The notes under the pieces are model-generated. The model ran no database searches. It was not told where the DNA came from and was given only the letters and a program-made list of their open reading frames with translations. A DNA stretch of 64,000 nt from Neodontobutis hainanensis (Eukaryota > Chordata > Actinopteri > Gobiiformes > Odontobutidae): the NCBI GenBank assembly GCA_024349245.1, contig JALDNG010000426.1, positions 94,183-158,182 of the forward strand, written 5' to 3'. The translations under genes and the position numbers were made by a program. This document shows, one piece after another, positions 21,376 to 32,056 of this stretch (its first letter is position 1; every line of letters begins with the position of its first letter).

Positions 21376-21485
21376 AAGAAAGGGTCATTTTGTGTGTGTG
21401 TGTGTGTGTAATCAATAACAGGAAGTGCTGTCAAGAAAGGTTCATTTTGTGTGTGTGTGTGTAATCAATAACAGGAAGTGCTGTA
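21376..21485. repeat. Tandem ~55-bp duplication containing a GT run
   Basis: The unit 'aagaaag..tcattttg(tg)n taatcaataacaggaagtgctgt' occurs twice in direct succession. The two copies differ in GT-run length. Confidence 0.85.
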
Positions 21486-21900
21486 ACTATCATGTAGCTG
21501 CAACCAGCAGGACATGTCAATCCCAAGTGTTTATCTTATCTCACAGTTCCTGTGTTTAGACAAGGTGCAGAGAGAGATAACTCCTAAAATGCACAAACTC
21601 CTGAAATGTACTGGTTTTTGTAACTAACTGCCAAAAGCTGCCCTGTGAGGTTGGGGGAGGCAGACTGTGTTTGAGTTTCAATAAAAGGCAGGGGGGAACA
21701 ATTGGCCAGTCGGAGATTCTGTAGTGAGCAGGTCACTACAGAGATGAAACAAGGCAGTTTCATATAAAAAGTTCTCCCCATGCATGTAAAAACTTAAGGA
21801 TGTGTCTGACATTATTTAATTCACAGTTGGTTGAAGGTTGATCTCTAGAGAAATCTGATTGTCTCTACACTGTTTTGTGTATTGATTCCTTGACAGTAGT
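21436..21900 (+). mobile_element. Possible solo LTR
   Basis: The stretch shows a polyadenylation signal ('caataaaagg' near 21,680) followed by about 200 bp ending in 'ttgattccttgacag'. The tandem duplication just upstream would fit U3 enhancer repeats. No clear TG..CA ends or target duplication were found, so confidence is low. Confidence 0.3.
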
Positions 21901-22043
21901 TTAGAGAATAGTTTTGCAAAATGGCAAATACAGCTTTTTGTTTATATCCCATTTTTAGATCTTTAACTTCTTCAATTCTTTGAGCTCCGCGCTCCAGTAT
22001 CACAAAAAATATTCATTGTTTTTTCTTCAAACTTCAGAAGCAG

Positions 22044-22115
22044 GCCGTGATCGTATCGTGGTTAGTATTCTGCGTTGTGGCCACAGCAACCGGGTCTCGG
22101 TTATATAATGGTCAG
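22044..22115 (+). pseudogene. tRNA-His-like pseudogene fused to a tRNA-Asp-like 5' end
   Basis: From 22,044 the sequence follows a vertebrate tRNA-His(GTG) gene from its first base through the anticodon stem ('gccgtgatcgtat', 'gtggttagta', 'tctgcgttgtggcc', then 'cagcaacc') with three or so mismatches. At about 22,092 it departs from the T arm. It continues as 'ctcggttatataatggtcag', which resembles the D-arm half of a tRNA-Asp gene. The T arm and 3' half of tRNA-His are absent, so it cannot fold as a tRNA. Confidence 0.6.
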
Positions 22116-22700
22116 ATTTTACCTCTTGCAAGAATGAAGCAAAGCACACACATGTAGACAATGGTACAGGATAAGGTTTGCTTTGGCAAAGGTGAACAAT
22201 ACATGAGCTTTTATATCATGCAGTAAAAGTGGTAGGAGGCGTATTGTTCAGGGAGTACCAGGACTTCTAGTCATAATAAACAACTTTTTAACCTGAGGCC
22301 CTGGGGGAGAACACTCTCCCCATGCTTCATAGCTACAGTCAGAAGTTGCAGATTGGAGAAGAGAGACAGTTAAATTGCCTAATAAGACAAATCTGACTCA
22401 AATCCCTCCAAACAGATAATGACAGGTCCTGCTCAAACAGACTTGAAACTTGCAGTGTTCAATGTCAGGTCTTTGAGCAACAAATCTTTTTAATTAATGA
22501 TTTTATAACTTCATAACAGCTTTTTTACCAGAAACATGGTATTGCTGAGCAATGCTCATTCTGTCAGGAAATGTGAATGCTGAAATGCTGAAAGAAAATG
22601 GTGTAAATTAAAGCTCTTGATTTTTTTTTATGGTCTACAAAGAAAATGTGCATGTTTTCAATCAAACTTTACAAAAAACAGAAGAAATATTTTTCTCAGC
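22115..22700. other. No recognisable feature
   Basis: AT-rich, no motif until the LINE piece that begins near 22,700. Confidence 0.35.
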
Positions 22701-23045
22701 AGTTTACCAAAATTCTCTGACATAGTCAATTTCTTTCAGTCTGGAACATTTCCAAGGGACTTAAAAACTGCTGTCATCAATCCTCTCCTAAAGAAGAGCA
22801 GTCTTGGTGCTACAGAGGTCTATCTTGGGACCTCTATTTTTCAATCTCTACATGCTTCTTTTAGGTCAGTTAATACACAGCTGTGACGTATCCTGATTAT
22901 GCAGATGACACTCAGATTTACATTTCACTCACAGCAGCTAAAAAGGGACCGATCCATTCACTTTGTCATTCTGACGTGTGCAAAATCATTTCCTCCAACT
23001 GAACCGAAACAAGACTGAACTAATCATCTTTGGGAACAGTTCAAA
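22700..23045 (+). pseudogene. L2-type LINE fragment with internal deletion
   Basis: Frames show 'FQSGTFPRDLKTAVINPLL' followed at once by a jump to the palm region ('YLGTSIFQSLHASF', then a broken 'YADDTQIYIS' near 22,895-22,925) and 'NFLQLNRNKT'-like sequence near 22,985-23,015. The same family lies on the - strand at 61,605-64,000, where the intervening RT fingers region is present. The deletion removes several hundred bases, so the fragment is dead. Confidence 0.7.
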
Positions 23046-23460
23046 CTAAATTATCACTTTTTCACTCATTTGTTTTGTTCATTGATTCATCAAGTAAACT
23101 CTGTTTCTGTTTAGTTATAGAACATTGTACCAGCCTTTCCATATTCTGGAAAAGATTGGCTATAAGGATTGTACTTCAGACTTTTCTACAACCCATTGTA
23201 ACTCCAACTTCCCACAGCTGTTTCTCACCAGTGACCCTTTTATAGCCACAATCACTGCCATGCATATGTACAAATTGTTTATAATTTCTTCAAAGAAAGA
23301 AACCACTAGTAATTGGTGTTTTCAATGTACATTTTAGTGTGTAAAATAATGTTTAACCTATAAGTTAAATAGTAAATATTATTTAAATAAAATACACACA
23401 CCCATTATATGTATTATTGCTTTCCAATTATTTTAATCATTTTTATAATCATTTTTATGA
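23045..23460. other. No recognisable feature
   Basis: AT-rich sequence with two short overlapping frames and no motif. Confidence 0.35.
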
Positions 23461-23540
23461 CTTGATAATGTGTGGTCTCACCTTCTTTGTCCCAAGCTCA
23501 TTGAGCCAGAGTTTGTGACAAATGGGGGCTCATCAAAGCA
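23461..23540 (+). mobile_element. LTR end with tRNA-Pro-type primer binding site
   Basis: The sequence 'gagtttgtgaca' (ending 23,520) looks like an LTR terminus. After two bases comes 'tgggggctcatc' (23,523-23,534), which differs by one base from the usual tRNA-Pro primer binding site start 'tgggggctcgtc'. This is the expected 5' LTR/leader junction of a Gypsy element or retrovirus. No coding part follows, so only this junction survives. Confidence 0.5.
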
Positions 23541-23689
23541 ATTTTTTGGTTTAGAGTAGGTTTTCCACCTCTTACAATCAGTATCTGTTTGGCTTAGCTG
23601 TTTTAGGTTAAAATAGCAGCTACGGTGAGTTTTGGGGAGACACATGGTCTGTAGTAGTTTAAAGGGGCATTGCGTAACTTTCAGAAAAG

Positions 23690-23910
23690 CCTAACAACTA
23701 CTGACACCAGTGGTTGTTTGGAGAACTACAGTCAGGGTCCTGCTTGCTCTCATCAACAACTCACGTAACTTAGCTTTCACTGTGGCCCACGTCTCAGCAG
23801 CATAACGGCTAAAGTTAGAGAACTTATATCAGACAGGATACTGTACGTGTTATTATTACTGTTACTTTGTCGATAAATATTGGTGTACTTCATTTTTATC
23901 TGGTCAACTG
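23690..23910 (+). repeat. Interspersed repeat, inverted partner of 13,980-14,160
   Basis: Contains 'caactcacgtaacttagc', 'atcagacaggatactgtacgtg' and 'tactgttactttgtcg', matching the other strand of 13,980-14,160. Unrecognised family. Confidence 0.55.
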
Positions 23911-24259
23911 CCTAAACAGCTGCCCTGTTCCTAAACCACCTTGTGTAATACATCAGTGACAAGCTCAACAGTAAAACTGCGTAAAACTCTTAACCCTGGG
24001 TTTTTGGTTTCCCGAAACTGGTTCACTTTCTATCGAGGTAGCTCACTGTGGTAACAGTTAAATACCTGATTAGTCCCTCTAAAGTGACATGATTGTCAGA
24101 GAGACACTTTAATACATTATGCAAATCTACATTTGAATAAAGTTGATTGTTAATAAATAATAAAATATTTACAGGTTTAATTGTTTTAATGGTGGATCAA
24201 CATATTTATCACCATCAAATGTCTGAAGGTTATCTGTCATCCAGTTCATCTTGAAGTCC

Positions 24260-24715
24260 TCAAAAAAAAAGTCCAGGTAAGTATACTGGATATATGTTGA
24301 TTTCTTCTCTTTCGTGGTGTGGAACAGACCGATCCTCTGATGTGGGATTGCAACTGTTTTTCTTCTTCCTCCCAGAGCTCATGTCACGGGCCACAGTTCC
24401 AGGTCCTGCATGTTTGTGATGAGCTGGAGCAGCAGGAAGTGCAGTCTTCTTCAGTCCTTCCATTATATTGGCCAAAATGATGTTTTTCACCAGTCGAGGC
24501 CTCTGAGAGTAGCTCTGTCTGCACTGAGGGCAGCTGTAGCGTTTCTTCCGGACCTCTCCATCCCAGTGGGCTTTAACACAGCTCATGCAGTAGCTGTGTC
24601 CACAGGGAATAGTGACTGGATCCTTCAGTAAATCCAAGCAGATGGAACAGATGAGGTTCTCTTGGTCTATTTGAAGTCCACTCGCTGCCATTTTCCTTGA
24701 TGCAGTTGAATTCAC
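24260..24715 (-). CDS. TRIM-type RING finger protein fragment, copy 2 (RING intact)
   Basis: The 151-residue frame begins 'MNSTASRKMAASGLQI'. Residues about 19-60 form a complete C3HC4 RING with 'LICSICLDLLKDPVTIPC', 'GHSYCMSCVKAHW' and 'YSCPQCRQ'; all eight zinc ligands are present. RING domains of this type load ubiquitin from an E2 enzyme. After 'PGTVARDMSSGRKKK' (the beginning of a B-box-like region) the sequence diverges to an unrelated tail and stops. The coiled coil and SPRY domains of a usual ~500-residue TRIM are absent. It is the best conserved of three copies and the only one with promoter-like sequence upstream. It may be a RING-only gene, a first exon or a pseudogene; I lean to a truncated copy. 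Confidence 0.65.
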   Translation of the reverse strand: MNSTASRKMAASGLQIDQENLICSICLDLLKDPVTIPCGHSYCMSCVKAHWDGEVRKKRYSCPQCRQSYSQRPRLVKNIILANIMEGLKKTALPAAPAHHKHAGPGTVARDMSSGRKKKNSCNPTSEDRSVPHHEREEINIYPVYLPGLFF

Positions 24716-24734
24716 GTAGTTCCTGTTGTGCTTT

Positions 24735-24815
24735 CATGCTCTCAGTGGCTCAGCTTTTATTTCTTAGAGATTTTGTCACAACCACCCGCCCCATCTGTCA
24801 CAGCAACCAATCATG
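24735..24815 (-). promoter_or_regulatory. Promoter-like region upstream of RING copy 2
   Basis: Reading on the - strand toward the gene, the order is an inverted CCAAT box (24,806-24,812), a GC box 'ggggcggg' (24,785-24,792) and a TATA-like 'aaataaaagc' (24,753-24,763), about 40-50 bases upstream of the first in-frame ATG at 24,715. Copies 1 and 3 diverge upstream of their start codons and lack these boxes. Confidence 0.45.
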
Positions 24816-25006
24816 GAGAAGTAAGACAAGGAGGGATTTGCATTGAGCTCTGCCCGTTTTGCAGGTTTTGCAGGGTGGGGGATTAGTTTTAGTTTAACAA
24901 GTACAAAAGACAGGATTTAACAGTATTTTAAAAACAACTTTACAGTTACTAATATAATAAATAATATTTTGTTTAAAGATTCTTATAGTTCAATGTTAAT
25001 GTGTGG

Positions 25007-25257
25007 ACCTGCGTTTAGATTAAGCACCTGTGGGAACATGGCTAGAGAGACCAGAGAGTAAAAGCTTTCAAAGTTCAGTTTTAAAACAAGATCCACCTCA
25101 TAAGGGCTTTGAAGTCTTGTATAAAGTGACTCTGTAATAATCACATGTATACTTGTCCAGATTCGTGTTCTTTTATGCTTAAGACCCAGACAAGATATGG
25201 TTAAAGAAGTTAATAATTATTTAACAAGGGATAGATGTTGAAATCCTACAACTTCAT
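25007..25257. repeat. ~245-bp direct repeat, first copy
   Basis: Shares 'aagcacctgtgggaacatg', 'aacaagatccacctca', 'aatcacatgtatacttgtcc' and 'gacccagacaagatatggtt' with 25,981-26,236 in the same orientation and order. Spacing is about 975 bp. It could be an LTR pair or a local tandem duplication; no TG..CA ends were seen. Confidence 0.75.
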
Positions 25258-25980
25258 ACAGCAACTTCATAATGAGACTGAAGATGCTCTTTACAGTAGG
25301 AAACCAGACATTGCAGTCTTCTTCAGGCCCTCATCTAATACAGCCATTAAAGCGTTTTTCACCAGAAAGTGCACATGTACAGACAGAGCTACTGCTGCCC
25401 CCATCAGATGACAAATCTTTTTTAATGAAAAGGTGCTCAATAAACAGTACATGTTATCATAGGATCTGGGTTACAGTTTTTGGTAAACTGCATTCTTTTA
25501 TATGATACTTAGTCAGGGAATGGCCAAAACCATTAGTGAAAGGACAATGCAGGTACCCTGTTGACGACTGGCCAACGACTCAAAGTAAATAACCAGGTTA
25601 TAGACAAAGGTCAATATTTAAATGACCCCACCTCCACTGAGCACTGTTCACCAGCCATCCCCCAAACCCCTCTCACAACAACAATAGCTCTGTAGATCAA
25701 CCACATTTCTGAAATGTGATCTCAAACTGGTCTGTTCACTTCCAAAACACTCAACACAACCTTTGAGCTCTGCCTTTATTTTAATGTTTCATTGGCAAAC
25801 ATGGGCTGAAGCAGAAGTTTAAAAGACCCCTCCAGAAGTACCAGCTAAACCTCAAGGCTCTGAAAATGTGAACAATTATTCAAAAATTTTATATAACGTT
25901 ATATTATAAAGTATTACAATTAACGTTTAAAATAACAAAGACAATGTATTATAAATGTGATTTTTCTATATATTTGTATT

Positions 25981-26236
25981 GTGTGAGCCTAAGTTTAGAC
26001 TAAGCACCTGTGGGAACATGAATAGAGAGTTCAGAGAGTAAAAGTCAAAGTTTATTTTTAAAACAAGATCCACCTCAGAGGAGGCTTTGAAGTCGTGTAT
26101 AAAGTGACTCTGTAATAATCACATGTATACTTGTCCAGACTCGTGGTCTTTATGCTTAAGACCCAGACAAGATATGGTTAAAAGAAGTTAATAATTATTT
26201 AACAAGGGAGCTTAGATGTTGAAATCCTACAACTTC
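25981..26236. repeat. ~245-bp direct repeat, second copy
   Basis: Partner of 25,007-25,257; both end in 'gatgttgaaatcctacaactt' and differ afterwards. Confidence 0.75.
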
Positions 26237-27817
26237 CTTCTTGGACGTTTCCTGATAATTATTCAGAGAATGGTGAAACTGCCTGGACAGGACCATTAAT
26301 GACAAGACAATGCAGGTCTCTCATTGACGACTGGTCAACGACTGGAAGGTAAATCAAGAGGTTTAAGAAACTGAGCACTTCTAAAAACAACAATGGCTCT
26401 TTAGAATAAATTTTAAAACATATTCAAATTGGTCACAAACCAATAAGCTTTAGGCCTTACTCCTATCTTATTGTTGCACCAAAAAAGTTTGTTTAAAGCA
26501 CTTATTCTAACATTCTCTGGTTATTTAGTCTGAACTAGTCTGATCTAAACTGTGTAACTTATCCCTTATCAGCACATTAACTGAGGACCACAGACTTATT
26601 ATTATTATTATTATTATTATTATCTGAAAATAAATCAGTGTAAAGAAATGTTGCCACACTGACCAGCAGTGTTACTTCTACTCTTTGGATGAAGGCAAAG
26701 ACACAAAGGAGTCCTGACCACATTCACTCAGCCACTGCTCACTGGGATTTGGCTCAAAGATGTTGCAGACTGTGCTGAGGGCTGCAAGTGTAGATCCTAG
26801 ATAGAGTTACAGTGTTGCTTTGACCCTAAACAATCAAATTTATGACCTTCAATAGAACTATCACAGCTAAGTATTGTTTTGAGCTTCAGACTGTAAGGCA
26901 AAGTGCAACAGAAGATCACAAAGCTTTGTCACACAAGCTTTCTGACACTCAAGAACAATGTTAAAACAGCCCCCCCCCCCCTTCCCCCACCACCACCACT
27001 CATATGGAAATAAAGGGCACTGCTAACTGGATTCAGATTTTCAAATGAATGAGCCATTGTTGCAGCAAACACTCACCTTTAACTGAAGCCAGCATCCACT
27101 TTAACTGAGCCTGTAGCATCCACCTCACCCACCTTAGAGTCCTCCCATCACAAATGAAAATTAATCTGTATAAGATATTAAATAATCTTAATATTAAATA
27201 ACAATCTTATGCCCTGTTTTACATTAATGGTCCACCTAAACTACTCAATTTCATAACTGAGAATATCCTTGTCAGCCTTTGGCTAAAAGCTGCCCCCTTA
27301 TTGAGAACAGAGTTCCTTATTGAGAGAAGTAGCAAAGTTTTTCAAGATCATGTCCTTTATCATTTTTTCTGCTGCACTATCTGGCTGATTTGTCGGCCTG
27401 TTTCCCAGTCTCTATTCCACCAACACGCAACTGTGTAAAATAATTGGCTGGCCACTACAGTCTGGACAGGCTCTGCTGCATATATTAAAGGAGCACAGTG
27501 CCTCAGTGTTGTAGTCCAGTGAATAACAGTGAAGGTGCACACCTAGATACACACCACATTCACTTCTTCAATGGTAACTAGGGTTTGAAGGTCAAACAAT
27601 ATGTAGTTGTAATATTTATTATAAGGTCTATGTTTGTGGACCTCAGCAAAAAGTAATGTTGTAAAAGTGGTGCTAATTCTATTGTAGCAAAATACAAAAT
27701 GTTTTTGTGGCAATCTAGAAGCAAAGGTATTACATTTTTCCCAAATCTGCCTTCATAAATAAGTTGTTCTGTCCTAATGTTGTAAAGAACATTTCAAGTA
27801 CCAGGAGTGTTGAATGT

Positions 27818-28250
27818 CTGTGGGAAACGTCCAGCCTCTGGGCCATATACGGCCCGCGAGACAGTATAAGCTAGATTGAGTCAATTTAGAAAATGCTAAA
27901 TAAAACAATTTAAACTGTGATAAAAAATAACAAAATATTCAAAATAATAATATGTAAAAGAAAAAAAGAGTCAGGTTTGTATGTCCGGATCACAGTGAGT
28001 GTGACCTTATGACGTAGTAACGTTACGTACAGTATTGATTATATTGTCCCTCAAGAAAAGGATGATAGATTCAGAATGTTGTACTTTTCAAAAGAAATGG
28101 ACAAACTATAATTTTATTGCTGAAGTGAAAGGGAAGCCAGTCTGCCTAGTTTGCAGTTTGCAATGCGCTTGCAGTGATGGAAAAGGCCAATCTCGAGCAT
28201 CTTTACAGCTCAAAACATGCTAAACTGGTTGCTTGGCAAGAACAAATACG
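27818..28250 (+). pseudogene. hAT transposon 5' fragment with ZBED-type domain start
   Basis: Near 27,838 'gggccatatacggcccgcgag' resembles the subterminal motif of hAT/Charlie-type transposons. A frame beginning at 28,035 encodes 'KKRMIDSECCTFQKKWTNY' and 'VKGKPVCLVC', followed in another frame by 'HLYSSKHAKL'. This is the BED zinc-finger start of hAT transposases related to the GTF2IRD2/ZBED group. Only the N-terminal ~70 residues remain, with a frameshift before the histidines. Confidence 0.65.
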
Positions 28251-28769
28251 CTTGTATAAAGTTAACGCTCTTTGGTGTAATTTGGGTGCTCAACAAGCAA
28301 TTATCATAAGACCACACAAACTATACATCTGCATTGATGCCCATAGAACATGAGCTGCCTGTAATAGATCATGGGTTCAGGTGGAGTAGTCGTCAGCTTT
28401 GGGAGGTTGTGTGGATACAACCAGTTCTGTGTGAGGTGTTACAATGGCTTTCATCTAATTATTATTGATTAATCACATGCAGGGCTGGTGCCCAATTCAG
28501 CAACGAGACAACCTAATGTTTTAAAAAGTCAGCTCATTGCATTGTGTGAGTTGCCCATAGGTAGAGGCTTGTCTTTTGTATATACACAGTACAGTACAGA
28601 CAGAGGCTGAAGCTCTCCAAACCTGTAGTGAGGACTACCTAGAAGTGGACAAGCGAGGCAGTGGAGGAGCTATGCACGTGTTTGGACACTACTGACAGGG
28701 AGGTGTTTAGAGCCACAGATAGTTTGATGAGTACACAGACACTGTAACATTATGTATTCGATACTGTGA

Positions 28770-29490
28770 CAGCATTATACCTACAAGCACCAAAGTGACT
28801 TTCAATAATGACAAACCCTGCTTCACACCCAAACTGAGACAGCTAAGGCAGCAAAAAGAAGCAGCCCATACAGTAGTAGACTGTGGCAGCTACAGGCGGG
28901 CAAAGTATGAATTTAGCCTGGAGGTGTCAAGGGCTAGATCTAAACACAATACACGTCTGGAGCAGCAGTTCTCTGTTAACGACTCTGCTTCTGTGTGGAG
29001 GGGGCTCCAGCTTTTTAACTACAGGACTATAGCCCCCTGAGAAACTGACGATCAGAAACTGGCTGATCTGCTGAACTCACATTATGCCTGCTTCAAGAAC
29101 TCCACCATCGTCCTTGTCCCCAAGAAGCCCCGGATCACTGAACTTAGTGACTACAGACCAGTGGCGTTGACATCTGTAGTCATGAAGTCATTTGAGCGCC
29201 TGGTTTTGTCCCACCTCAAGTCCATTGCCTCCTCCCTCCAGGACCCCCTGCAGTTTGCCTACAGAGCCAACAGATCTGTAGATGACTCCATCAACCTGGC
29301 ACTCCACTTCGTCCTGCAGCATCCGGACTCCCCCGGAACCTACACCAGGATCCTGTTTGTGGACTTCAGCTCTACATTCAACACCATCCTCCCTGCTCTT
29401 CTCCAGGACAACCTCTCCCAGCTCAACGTGCCTGACTCCACCTGCAGGAGGATCACTGACTTCCTGACGGACAGAGGCTGTGTGCCCTGA
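28770..29490 (+). pseudogene. Rex1-like reverse transcriptase, N-terminal half
   Basis: The first frame (28,795-29,040) encodes 'NDKPCFTPKLRQLRQQKEAA' and 'FSVNDSASVWRGLQ', the linker before the RT, and ends in a stop. A second frame (29,161-29,490) contains '[19 protein letters not shown]', '[19 protein letters not shown]' and '[14 protein letters not shown]', RT blocks 1 to 3 with the first catalytic Asp in 'FVDFSS'. It stops at 'DRGCVP', before the A-DD motif. The catalytic core is incomplete, so the copy is inactive. Confidence 0.8.
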
Positions 29491-29492
29491 CG

Positions 29493-29850
29493 GACATCCC
29501 CATCACCACCGTAGACTCCTTCCACTTCGTTCGTACCCCCCTCACTCAGGAGGCTCCCTCATCAAGAAAGCCCAGCAGAGGATGTACTTCCTGCGGCAGC
29601 TGAGGAAAGCCAAGCTGCCAGTGCAGATGATGGTGCAGTTCACTGGCCATCACTGACAAGAAAGTAAATCTGATGAATACATCACCATCACCACCGTAGA
29701 CTTCTTCCACTTCCTTCGTACCCCCCTCACTCAGGACCTCAAGTGAGGGCCCACCATGGGCTCCCTCATCAAGAAAGCCCAGCAGAGGACGTACTTCCTG
29801 CGGCAGCTAAGGAAAGCCAAGCTGCCAGTGCAGATGATGGTGCACAGACA
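29493..29850 (+). repeat. Internal tandem duplication in the LINE fragment
   Basis: The segment running from 'catcaccaccgtagact' to 'gtgcagatgatggtgca' occurs at 29,496-29,638 and again at 29,690-29,842. It encodes 'SLIKKAQQR' and 'YFLRQLRKAKLP' (RT thumb block) in both copies. The second copy has an extra ~20 bp in the middle. Confidence 0.85.
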
Positions 29851-29950
29851 CAGAATCATTTCAAATATAATATTCAGAAATGCCGCATATGAACTGATTA
29901 ACCCATTCAGACTTAGATCCAGCCTGACCCTGCCTGTCCATTTCTGACCC

Positions 29951-30066
29951 TAAAACGAAAAGAAACAAAACATGGAGTGAGACATATGCACATTTATAAT
30001 AATTAAAATGAATTCTCTTAATTAGCACTGCATGATCAATCGTATCAATCGCAGCACTGAGCTCTA
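29951..30066. other. Flank between LINE fragment and provirus
   Basis: AT-rich sequence with no motif. It is the left-hand host flank of the provirus. Confidence 0.4.
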
Positions 30067-32038
30067 TGTAGTGACTATGGTCTCATTAATGAATAATTTA
30101 AATGAATATGAATTATGAAAATTAATATTTTTATCAAAATATTAATTTATTTCGGGGCACCACCTTAGTTTTAACAGTTCTAAGGAAACTAATTATGTTT
30201 GATAAGTCTCAATCTTGAAGGAAGGAAGTTCTACTCGTTTTCGACCCGAATCTAAATTAAACCATGAAACAATGTCTTTATGGGGTTTTATTAAAGATTA
30301 TGCAAGGTTAAAATATGAATAATAATAGTGGTAAGGACACAAGGGAATAATCAGGGCAAATGATGAAGGTAATGAACATAAAACATTGATTGACAATGGT
30401 TTACTTGTTATACCTTTGATGGAACAAGGTAAGTTTAATTCTTTTTAATTTGGTGAATTACTGCGAGCAATTTAGGGATTTGATATAAAGGGCGACTTAA
30501 TTCAAGGCTGGTTACGAAGTCGGATATTAGATTAAAACTTGTGGTTATAAGAGGTTGTTTTACGGTTAATTTGGATAGCGGACAAGAGAAATTACTGCTG
30601 GCTATATTTGACAATACACAGTTTAATGCCAGGTTTGTGTCCAGTGTTCAACTCACTCTGATCTGGTGGGTCAGTACCAGCAGTGCGGTTCCGATCAGTC
30701 CCAAAGGGAGGCTTCGAGATTCCCGGGGTCGCGGCTGGCTTCCGGCCGTAGAGAGGTGTCACTGGTACACGGGTGCTAAGGATAATACCTTTAGCAGACC
30801 AAAAGGCGTCCTGTATTGTCCGTGAGGTAAAGTAGACTTTACCAGCAGCCAATAAGAGTCTTTAAAACTGAAGTCCGCTACAAGACGAAAAGATGTCTTT
30901 TGGATTTAACAAAGACTTTCTTTCGTAGCGTCAAAAGCCTTTCAAAACTACAAAAAGTTTCTTCCGCGAGGAAGTGATTCCGTGGATAAGTTTTCAAAAC
31001 AAAATCAAATGTGTTGGATCTTCAAAAATAAAGTCACTTTAACACAGACTGTGTTACGTGGATTTAAGCTTAAAAGTTACGAAGCGATAAATACAAAAAC
31101 TTAGTAGAAAAGTAGTCAAGATTACGCGAACAAGAGTGTGCAAAGCGTTGCGTGAAGAGAGAGAGCTTAAGAGAAAGCTTGAGAGCGAAATTAAGAGCGA
31201 TTAAGAGCAAGAGAGCCATTTCCGCTTTGCCAAATCTTTTGTAAGAGACGCAAAAAGGGCGTGTTTACACACGTTTGGGGAATAGGGGAGGTGTTACGAA
31301 AGTTTCTGGTTTGAAATAAACTTTTCTTTGTCCCATCAAATAAAGGATTTTAAACACATTTAAAAACATATTGCTTCTGCATTGTATCATAAGTGCACGG
31401 GAAATGTCTTTACAAATCTTTAAAGACTAAACACATTTACATTATTCGTTGTTTGACCTGAAAACAGAATAATTCATTTTATTACACAGCCAGCTGTCAG
31501 GATGAAGAAGAAAGTATTCTTTTATATCGTTATCACTCTGGATCCTGTAAAGGAAAAATGGTGAGGTTTGCACATTCAATATCATAGTCTTTTAATATAC
31601 ACTTATATGGACCAGAATTGTCTTTAGTTTCGAAGCAGAGTCATTACTCTTTTCGACCAAAGGAGGGCAATGTTCAATCACTTATAGAATCCTGAAACAA
31701 AGAGACACAGTCCGTGGGCAATTATCAAGTCTCATAGTAGTATATCAAAGGATTAAGGTGTTAGCTTTGGCACCACAAAGTCTGGTTTGAGATAGCGGCT
31801 ACATGTCCTTTAAAGTGTTTCGAAACCAAAGTTGTTAATCACATTTCACTTTTTCATGAACTTTCTTAAAGCAACATCGAGCATCTGGTCCAAATTAGCA
31901 CAGAGTTGTTAGTTAAGTCTTCTTGTCTTCTCCTCAGTCTGAATAAACAAAAAGGGAAAAGTCTTTAAAAGTTCAGAGTTGTAAATTCTTTAACTCTGAA
32001 AGCTGTTGGAATCTCCTGGTACAAGAGACATCACTACA
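30067..32038 (-). repeat. 3' LTR of the provirus (1,972 bp)
   Basis: Bounded by 'TGTAGTGA' on the left and 'TCACTACA' followed by a C-rich tract on the right. It aligns along its length with 43,677-45,939. On the - strand an AATAAA signal lies at 30,287-30,292, about 220 bases from the LTR end, and is conserved in the other LTR (43,914-43,919). The middle of the two LTRs has diverged by many substitutions and small indels. Confidence 0.85.
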
Positions 32039-32056
32039 GCCCCCCCCCCCTTTCGG
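32039..32056 (-). promoter_or_regulatory. Polypurine tract of the provirus
   Basis: On the - strand the sequence is a short A run followed by eleven G, directly against the LTR start. Retroviruses use this position to prime plus-strand DNA. The equivalent tract beside the middle LTR is at 45,940-45,955 with fewer G residues. Confidence 0.8.

Larger units (their letters stand above)
24260..27560 (+). repeat. Duplicated block, copy C (partial)
   Basis: This interval repeats parts of blocks A and B in the same orientation: the RING fragment (24.3-24.7 kb), the 25,270-25,560 segment (compare 57,370-57,560), 26,280-26,930 (compare 9,540-10,120) and 27,180-27,540 (compare 11,230-11,560). It also holds its own ~245-bp direct repeat at 25,007 and 25,981. 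Confidence 0.65.
28560..29950 (+). mobile_element. Rex1-like (CR1-group) LINE fragment
   Basis: The fragment starts in the linker between endonuclease and RT and runs into the RT. It then lacks most of the palm and jumps to the thumb region, which is itself duplicated. Its wording is typical of fish Rex1-like LINEs. The endonuclease and 3' end are missing. Confidence 0.7.

Noticed and set aside
25007..26236. Confident LTR pair of a small retroelement
   Set aside because: No TG..CA ends, primer site, polypurine tract or target duplication could be found; left as a direct repeat.
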